This document shows, in pieces, positions 58,269 through 64,000 of a DNA stretch of 64,000 nucleotides; the stretch's first letter is position 1; each line of letters starts with the position of its first letter. The notes beneath the pieces were generated by a model, which was not told where the DNA came from, made no database searches, and was given only the letters and a program-made list of their open reading frames with translations. The DNA is taken from assembly GCA_036389035.1 (NCBI GenBank), contig DASVQQ010000001.1, positions 62,001 to 126,000 of the forward strand. The letters run 5' to 3'. The DNA is from Jatrophihabitans sp. GTDB taxonomy: Bacteria; Actinomycetota; Actinomycetes; Mycobacteriales; Jatrophihabitantaceae. The translations under genes and the position numbers were made by a program.

Positions 58269-61200
58269 TTCCGCGTGCCGGATCGAGCGCGACGCCGGCG
58301 CTGGCCTCGATCCGAGCTGGTGGTGAGCAGTTCCGCGACGGTGTCGTCATGGGCGTCGGTGCGCTCCAGGGCCGCGGCGAACTCGGCGATGGTCGGGTGC
58401 TCGAAGAGCACCGCGGGCGCGATCTGAGCGTCCAGCTTGCTTTCCACGGCGTGAACCATGGCCATACCGACCAGGGAGTTGCCTCCGAGGTCGAAGAACG
58501 GGTCGTGCACGCCCACCTGATCGATGCCCAGATAGGCCTGCCAGACCTCGGCGATGACAATTTCGAGCTCGGTGCGGGCAGCGACGTACTCGGTCCGCAG
58601 CCGGGGCCGCGGGAACCGCTGCCCGGGCGGGGCTGCCGAGCCGGCGCCGACCAGTGCGTCGATGTCGAGCATCGCGCCCCAGTCCCGGATGGAGTCCTGC
58701 ATCGGCTGGCGCACCGCGACCACGCTGCCGCGCCCGGTCCGCACCAGGCGATCCAGGAACGCGCAGCCGGCCTCGTCGGTGAAGCCGAACCGCTTGCGGT
58801 AGGCGCCGGCGCGTTCGGCCAGGCCGCTGGGACGCCCGCTTGCCTGCCAGTCGTCGTGCTGCCAGGGGCCCCAGCCGACCGTCACGACCCTGGTGGACGG
58901 CGCGCTGGCAGCCAGCGCCGCGCCGTAGGAGTCGAGCACGGCGTTGGCCGCGCAGTAGTCGCCCTCGCCGATGCCGCCGAACACGGTGATCGCCGAGGAG
59001 TACAGCACCAGCAGTTCCGGACGCAGTTCGGCCGGCGTGCCCGGGCCCACCAGCTCGGCCAGCGGTCCCATCGCCAGCACCTTGGGCGCCAGCACGGCGC
59101 CGGCTCCGGCGACGCTCTGGCGCGCCACCATGCCGCTGGCCGGCGCGCCGGCCGCGTGCACCACACCGTGCAGCGCGCCGAAATGCTCGCGACAGCGGCG
59201 CAGCGCCTCGCGCAGCTCAGCGGGCACCCCGACGTCGGCGCTGAGCAGCAGCACCTCGGCGCCGGCCGCGCGCAGCTCAGCCAGCGCGCGGCTGGTCGCG
59301 GCGGCCCGATCGTTCGGGTTTGCCGTTGATCCCTCAGGTGATTCTGTTTCGACGGTCGGCGAGTGCGAGCCGCGGCTGACCAGGGCGAATCGGCGGACGC
59401 CGAGCCCGACCAGCCGGCGCGCCAGCGACAGTCCCAGGCCGCGGGTGCCACCGGTGATCAGGTAGACCCCGTCGGCACGCCATACCGGCTCGCCGGTCTC
59501 GGGGGTGGCCACCGTCGCCCAGTCCTGCAGCCACCGGCGGGCTCGCCGCCAGGCTGCCATCGTCGAGTACGGCTCGACCTGCTCGTGCAGCAGCTCAGCC
59601 GCCAGGTGGGCCGCCGCCAGCCGGGCTCCGACCGGCTCCGGGTCGATATCCACCCCGCGCCAGCTGAGGCCGGCGTACTCGTGCTGGGCGACCCGGGCCA
59701 GCCCGTGCACCGCAGCCCGGTGCGGCGCCGGCACGTCGTTGCCCAGCACCTCCACCCCGCCCCGGCTCACCGTCAGCAGCGCGACCCCGTCCCCGGCCGG
59801 CAGCTCGCCGAAGTTCTGGATCGCCAGCAGCAGGGTGTCGTAACCGTGCCGGATCGACTCGAGCAGCTCCTCGTCACCGGCGTAGCCGGCGCTTGCGGCG
59901 GCGCCCAGCAGGCTCCACAGGTGCACCACTCGCACCGGTCCCTGCCCGGCCAGCGCCGAGAACACCTCGCGGTAGTGCGCGGGCTCGCGCGGGTCGATGA
60001 CCAGTTGGCGACCGTCGCGCCGCAACTGCTCGCCCGGATGCACCTCGAGCACCGGCGTGCCGGCGGCGGCGGCCAGTTCGGCCAGCGCCGAGCCGATCCC
60101 GTCGCGGTCGGCGAAGATCACCAGCGGCCCGGGCAGCGGCAGCGCCTTGGGCAGCGGGCCGGTGTCGTCCTGGCGCCAGGCCGGGGCGTAGCACAGGTCT
60201 GCCGGCTCGGCGGCGGCCGGCGCGGGCTGGGTCAGCTGGGTGGGCTGGCCGGCGTCGGACTCCGGCCAGAACCTGGTGCGCTGGAAGGGGTAACTCGGCA
60301 GCGTGACGATGCGCGCGCCGGGCGCCCGGGTGGCCGTCCAGTCCACTGGCACACCGAGTTCCCAGAGCTGGGCGCAGGTGGCCAGCAGCTCTGCCTGCTC
60401 GTCCGGGCGCTCCTGGGCGGTCCAGCGCGCGGGCAGGGTGCCCAGCAACGCCGTGCCGGCCGAGCCCGAGAGGTTCTGCCGGGCCAGGCCGCCCAGCGTC
60501 TGGCCGGCCCCGAGCTCGAGGAACACCTCGACGTCCAGGCTCTGGCAGTGCCGCACGCTGTCGGCGAACCGCACCGGGTTCACCAGGTGATCGGCCCAGT
60601 GCTGCGGGCTGGTGGCCTGCTCGTCGGTGAGCTGCACCCCGGCGCGGTTGGAGACGATCGGGATGCTCGGCGCCTGCCGCGGCACGCTGTCGACCAGCGC
60701 CGCCAGCTTGTCGCGGGCCGGTTCGAGCAGCGAGGAGTGGAAGGCGTGCGCGGTGCGCAGCGGCTGGCAGGCGATCCCGCCGGCGGTCAGCAGCCGGCCG
60801 ATCTGCTCGATCGGCCCGGCCAGCCCGCTCAGCACCGTCATCGACGGGCCGTTGATGGCGGCGATGTCGACATCGGCGTCGCTGTCGGCGATGACCGCCC
60901 GGACGGCGTCCTCGCCGGCGGCGACCGAGAGCATCCGGCCGGCCGGCGCGGCGGCGATCAACCGGGCCCGTTCCACCACCAGGTACAGCGCGTCGGACAG
61001 CGTGAACACCCCGGCCAGGCAGGCCGCGACGTACTCGCCGAGGCTGTAGCCGACCAGCACGTGTGGCCGGACGCCGCGGTGTGCCAGCAACCGCGCCAGC
61101 GCGTACTCGACCGTGAACATAAAGGGATGTGAGACTTCGGCGTGCTCACCGGGTTCGGCCGACGGCTGGTCGCCGGTCCTGCCCAGCAGGGCGGCAAGGT

Positions 61201-63079
61201 CACCGGCGGCCGGCAACTGCCGTTCGCGCGGGAAGAACATCGGGGCCAGGTCCACCCCGGAGCGCTGCTCCAACAACGCCATGCACTCGTCCACCGCGGC
61301 GGCGAAGACCGGCTCGCCGGCGTGCAGCTCGCGACCCAGGCCGGCGTACTCGTCACCGACCCCGGCCAGCAGGAACGCCACTCGCGGGCGCGACCTGGCC
61401 CGGCCGGCTGCCGAGCCGGTCACGGCAGCCGCGAGGCGCCCGACGGCGTCGGCGGTGTCGGTGCAGACCAGCGCGCGCCGGTAGTCGTGCTCGGTGCGCC
61501 CGGTGCTCAGGGTGTGCGCGACGTCGGCCAGCGCCAGCTCGGGCTGCTCGGCCAACCGGTCGGCCAGCTGCGTGAGCTGGGCCCGCAGCGCCGCCTCGCT
61601 GGCGCCGGACACCGGCAGCGCGTACGCCGCCGGCGCGAGGCGGTCGGCCGCCGGCTCGGGCTGGTCGGCCGCCGGTTCGGGCTGGTCGGCCGGCTGCGCG
61701 GGCGCGGCCCGCACCACCAGGTGCGCGTTGGTGCCCGACCAGCCGAACCCGCTCACCCCGGCGACCGACCGGCCGCCCTCGGGTAGCCAGACGGAGCTGG
61801 TCAGCGGCTGGATGGTGCCGTCCTGCGGCACCGCCGTGGCCGGCTGGTCGGTATTGAGGTTCGTCGGCGCCTGCCCGTGCTCGAGCAGCAGCACGGTCTT
61901 GATCAGGCCGGCCACCCCGGCCGCGGACTGGGTGTGGCCGATGTTGGTCTTCACCGCGCCGACGTGCAGCGGCCGCCGGGGGGACCGGCCGCCGAAGACG
62001 TCGTGCAGCGCGGACAGCTCGATGGCATCGCCGAGCCGGGTGCCGGTGCCGTGCGCCTCGACGTAGTCGACCTCGTCCGGGTCGAGCCGGGCGTCGGCCA
62101 GCGCCTGGCGGATCACCTGGACCTGCGCGCCGCGGCTGGGCGCGCTCAGGCCGTTGCTGTGCCCGTCCTGGTTGACCGCCGAGCCCAGCAGCACCGCCCG
62201 GATCCTGCTGCCCTCACGCAGCGCGTCGGACAGCCGCTGCAGGACCACCAGGCCGGCGCCCTCGCCCAGCACGTAGCCGTCGGCGTCGCTGTCGAAGGTC
62301 TTGCAGCGCCCGTCGGCGGCCAGCATCGAGGTCGCGCAGGTCTGCACGTAGGTGTCCGGGTGCATGATCAGGTACGCCCCGGCCGCGACGGCCAGGTCGC
62401 AGTCGCCGCGGCGCAGTGCCTGGGCCGCCAGGTGCACCGCGACCAGCGAGGACGAGCACGCCGTGTCCAGGGTGATGGCCGGCCCGCGCAGGTCGAACTG
62501 GTAGGCCAGCCGGCCGGCGATCACACTGGGCGCCACGCCCTGCCCGAAGTACGGGTCGCGGACGACGTCCTGGCCGTACTTCTCGATCTGCAACCGGCCG
62601 TACTGGCTGGAGTCCATCAGCCCGACCAGCACCCCGGTGCGGCTGCCGGCCACCCGGGAGGCGGCGAGGCCGGCGTTGTCCAGGCCCTCGCAGACCAGCT
62701 CCATGAGCAGCCGCTGGTGCGGGTCCATCCGCAGCGCCTCGTGCGGCGAGATGCCGAAGAACTCGGCGTCCCAGCCGGCGATGTCGTCCAGGAAGGCGCC
62801 GTGCTTGGTGTAGACGCCACCGACCACCCGGCGGTCGGCGTTGTAGTGCTGATCGACGTCCCAGCGCTCGGCGGGCACCTCGACGACCCCGCTGCCTCCG
62901 GTGCGCAACAACTCCCAGTAGTCCTCCACCGTGGCACCACCGGGATAGCGGCACGCCATCCCGATGATGGCCAGCGGCTCGTGCTGGCCGTCCTCGGTCT
63001 CCTGCAGCCGGCGGCGCGCCTCGGTGAGGTCGACAGTGGCGCGCTTGAGGTACTCGCGCAGCTTTTCCTCGGTCGCCAT
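58265..63079 (-). CDS. Type I PKS module KS-AT-KR-ACP with N-terminal docking helix
   Basis: A 1604-residue module. Residues 1-30 are a class 1a docking coiled coil ('EEKLREYLKRATVDLTEARR'). KS about 33-455 with classical 'DTACSSSLVAVH' (C208), 'EAHGTGTRLGD', 'KTNIGHTQSAAG'. AT about 560-870: Ser679 in 'GYSLGEYVAACLAG', 'AHAFHSSLL'. KR about 1010-1440: 'YLITGGTRGLGLSLARRLV', 'LYSSAITVFGGIG', 'DYCAANAVLDSY'. ACP Ser1535 in 'DLGGNSLVGM'. No TE. Its KS is of the common actinobacterial type, unlike those of the next three genes. A proline-rich repeat linker lies before the AT (see 61642-61683). Confidence 0.93.
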   Translation of the reverse strand: MATEEKLREYLKRATVDLTEARRRLQETEDGQHEPLAIIGMACRYPGGATVEDYWELLRTGGSGVVEVPAERWDVDQHYNADRRVVGGVYTKHGAFLDDIAGWDAEFFGISPHEALRMDPHQRLLMELVCEGLDNAGLAASRVAGSRTGVLVGLMDSSQYGRLQIEKYGQDVVRDPYFGQGVAPSVIAGRLAYQFDLRGPAITLDTACSSSLVAVHLAAQALRRGDCDLAVAAGAYLIMHPDTYVQTCATSMLAADGRCKTFDSDADGYVLGEGAGLVVLQRLSDALREGSRIRAVLLGSAVNQDGHSNGLSAPSRGAQVQVIRQALADARLDPDEVDYVEAHGTGTRLGDAIELSALHDVFGGRSPRRPLHVGAVKTNIGHTQSAAGVAGLIKTVLLLEHGQAPTNLNTDQPATAVPQDGTIQPLTSSVWLPEGGRSVAGVSGFGWSGTNAHLVVRAAPAQPADQPEPAADQPEPAADRLAPAAYALPVSGASEAALRAQLTQLADRLAEQPELALADVAHTLSTGRTEHDYRRALVCTDTADAVGRLAAAVTGSAAGRARSRPRVAFLLAGVGDEYAGLGRELHAGEPVFAAAVDECMALLEQRSGVDLAPMFFPRERQLPAAGDLAALLGRTGDQPSAEPGEHAEVSHPFMFTVEYALARLLAHRGVRPHVLVGYSLGEYVAACLAGVFTLSDALYLVVERARLIAAAPAGRMLSVAAGEDAVRAVIADSDADVDIAAINGPSMTVLSGLAGPIEQIGRLLTAGGIACQPLRTAHAFHSSLLEPARDKLAALVDSVPRQAPSIPIVSNRAGVQLTDEQATSPQHWADHLVNPVRFADSVRHCQSLDVEVFLELGAGQTLGGLARQNLSGSAGTALLGTLPARWTAQERPDEQAELLATCAQLWELGVPVDWTATRAPGARIVTLPSYPFQRTRFWPESDAGQPTQLTQPAPAAAEPADLCYAPAWRQDDTGPLPKALPLPGPLVIFADRDGIGSALAELAAAAGTPVLEVHPGEQLRRDGRQLVIDPREPAHYREVFSALAGQGPVRVVHLWSLLGAAASAGYAGDEELLESIRHGYDTLLLAIQNFGELPAGDGVALLTVSRGGVEVLGNDVPAPHRAAVHGLARVAQHEYAGLSWRGVDIDPEPVGARLAAAHLAAELLHEQVEPYSTMAAWRRARRWLQDWATVATPETGEPVWRADGVYLITGGTRGLGLSLARRLVGLGVRRFALVSRGSHSPTVETESPEGSTANPNDRAAATSRALAELRAAGAEVLLLSADVGVPAELREALRRCREHFGALHGVVHAAGAPASGMVARQSVAGAGAVLAPKVLAMGPLAELVGPGTPAELRPELLVLYSSAITVFGGIGEGDYCAANAVLDSYGAALAASAPSTRVVTVGWGPWQHDDWQASGRPSGLAERAGAYRKRFGFTDEAGCAFLDRLVRTGRGSVVAVRQPMQDSIRDWGAMLDIDALVGAGSAAPPGQRFPRPRLRTEYVAARTELEIVIAEVWQAYLGIDQVGVHDPFFDLGGNSLVGMAMVHAVESKLDAQIAPAVLFEHPTIAEFAAALERTDAHDDTVAELLTTSSDRGQRRRRARSGTRK
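61642..61683 (-). repeat. 21-base tandem repeat in PKS KS-AT linker
   Basis: Two 21-base units (61642-61662, 61663-61683, one mismatch) plus a partial third encode Pro-Glu-Pro-Ala-Ala-Asp-Gln repeats between the KS and the AT linker. In frame; a likely slippage product. Confidence 0.8.
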
Positions 63080-63153
63080 CAGGAATGCCTCTCAGGGGAT
63101 TTCTCGGTTGTCCTACAGGGGAATGCCGGTTGCGGGGTGCGGTGGGCGCTCAG

Positions 63154-63175
63154 CCGCCGCACCCCCGTGCGGCGG
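63154..63175 (-). terminator. Short hairpin directly after the upstream PKS stop
   Basis: CCGCCGCAC (63154-63162) pairs with GTGCGGCGG (63167-63175) around a CCCC loop. It touches the TGA of the upstream PKS (63176-63178) and lies in the 96-base gap before the next PKS. It may attenuate rather than stop transcription, since the next gene belongs to the same assembly line. Confidence 0.5.
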
Positions 63176-64000
63176 TCATAACGCCGCGTCGATCAGGGCG
63201 AAGATGTCCTCGTCCGAGGCCAGGTCCAGCTGGTCGGCCACCGACTGCACCGCCTCGTCCACCGCCGCGTTGGAGCCGGTGCTCCAGCGGGCCAGGGTGC
63301 TCTGCAGGATCGCGATCACCTTGCCGCGGGCGGCGTCGTCATCGCCGAGCATCGTTCCCACCCGGTCCAGGCCGGTCCGTAGGGTCTCCTCGGCGGTCGG
63401 CGGCGCCGGCGCCAGGGCCCGGTAGAGGTGGTTGACCAGCGCCGCGACCGTGGGGTGGTCGAAGGCCAGCGTCGCCGGCAGCCGCAGCCCGGTCTCCAGG
63501 TCGAGCCGGTTGCGCAGCTCCACCGCGGTCAGCGAGTCGAAGCCCAGCTCACTGAAGGTCCGGTCCACGTCGACCGCGTCGGCGCTGGAGTGCGCCAGCG
63601 CTGCCGCCACGTGAGCGCACACCAGGTCGGTCAGCGTCCGCCGGCCCTCCGGCTCGGTCATGGCGCCCAGTCGCGACACCAGTCCCGAGCTGCCGACCAT
63701 CGCCGCGGCGCCCACGGCAGCCCGGCGCGGCGCGCGCACCAGTCCCCGCAGCACCGAGGGCAGCGCGCCGTCCTCGGCGCGGGACTGCAGACCGGCGTTG
63801 TCCCAGCGGACCGCGACCATCAGCGATTCCTTCGAGACCATCGCCAGGTCGAACAGGCTCAAACCCTGCTCGGCGCTCAGCGCGGCGATGCCGAACCGGG
63901 CGACCCGGGCGATGTCGGCCTTGCTGAGGCCGCCGGCCATCGTCTCGCCGGCCCACAGGCCCCAGGCGACCGACACCGCGGGCAGTCCCAGCTGCCGCCG
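63176..64000 (-). CDS. C-terminal end of a type I PKS (KR end, ACP, docking domain), partial
   Basis: The visible 274 residues are the carboxyl end of a PKS that begins beyond the right edge. It shows the last KR strand ('LPAVSVAWGLWAGETMAGG' and 'RVARFGIAALSAEQGLSLF'), an ACP with the DSL Ser in 'GFDSLTAVELRNRL', and a C-terminal docking domain with helices ending 'SDEDIFALIDAAL'. That docking end is the expected partner of the coiled coil at the start of the next gene (58265-63079), which fixes the order of transfer. It is of the ordinary actinobacterial lineage. Confidence 0.92.
   Translation of the reverse strand, partial: RRQLGLPAVSVAWGLWAGETMAGGLSKADIARVARFGIAALSAEQGLSLFDLAMVSKESLMVAVRWDNAGLQSRAEDGALPSVLRGLVRAPRRAAVGAAAMVGSSGLVSRLGAMTEPEGRRTLTDLVCAHVAAALAHSSADAVDVDRTFSELGFDSLTAVELRNRLDLETGLRLPATLAFDHPTVAALVNHLYRALAPAPPTAEETLRTGLDRVGTMLGDDDAARGKVIAILQSTLARWSTGSNAAVDEAVQSVADQLDLASDEDIFALIDAAL

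Noticed and set aside
53814..58427. A 1537-codon open frame on the plus strand antisense to the bimodular PKS
   Set aside because: Its composition is the low-complexity Arg/Gly/His/Gln pattern of a GC-rich antisense frame, with no domain, and the minus strand encodes clear KS, AT and KR motifs.

Overview
The window is high-GC DNA from an actinomycete. Coding is dense, GTG and TTG starts are frequent, and there are many 4-base stop/start overlaps, a SARP regulator, an F420-type LLM enzyme and large modular type I polyketide synthases. The genus cannot be fixed from this sequence. No rRNA, tRNA, CRISPR array or insertion sequence was recognised.

Region 1 (1-9824, all minus strand) is a tightly coupled biosynthetic operon. 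In transcription order it encodes a KAS III-like enzyme, a 618-residue FkbH-like glyceryl-ACP synthase, a free ACP, an L-lysine N6-hydroxylase, a single-domain cupin, a methionyl-tRNA-synthetase-like enzyme, an ATP-grasp ligase, a dimethylargininase-family protein, a small unknown protein and a peptide-type ABC solute-binding protein without a signal peptide. The N-hydroxylase, cupin and MetRS-like set matches the known hydrazine (N-N) forming machinery of the Spb38/Spb40 type, but here cupin and MetRS are separate genes. A divergent SARP/NB-ARC regulator (10066-12522) and a convergent LLM oxidoreductase (12571-13479) follow.

Region 2 (13.7-29.5 kb) looks unrelated to secondary metabolism. 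It holds a secreted subtilisin, a GH43-like lipoprotein, a secreted purple-acid-type phosphatase with FN3 repeats, a PrmC-related methyltransferase, a LigD-like protein with PE and POL domains but no ligase domain, a small operon (cupin plus two secreted proteins) divergent from an XRE/NB-ARC/TPR regulator, a DoxX protein and a small membrane protein.

Region 3 (29.6-64 kb, mostly minus strand) is a type I PKS cluster. From upstream to downstream: the end of a PKS that runs off the right edge, a one-module PKS (58265-63079), a two-module PKS (48720-58268), a four-gene hydroxy/methoxymalonyl-ACP cassette (FkbK/J/I/H-like), a type II thioesterase, an MMPL exporter, an unrelated DUF1707 gene on the plus strand, an ABC exporter pair, then two more one-module PKSs (34743-39518 and 30760-34746, the latter with no AT domain) and an acyl-CoA dehydrogenase. 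Every complete module carries only a ketoreductase as its reducing domain, which predicts a polyhydroxylated chain. No O-methyltransferase and no TE domain are visible, so the special extender may be hydroxymalonyl, and release is unexplained.

Taken together, the window may encode a hydrazine- or N-N-containing polyol polyketide primed or terminated by a glyceryl unit. The two biosynthetic halves are separated by about 16 kb of ordinary genes. That they make one product is an inference, not something the sequence shows.
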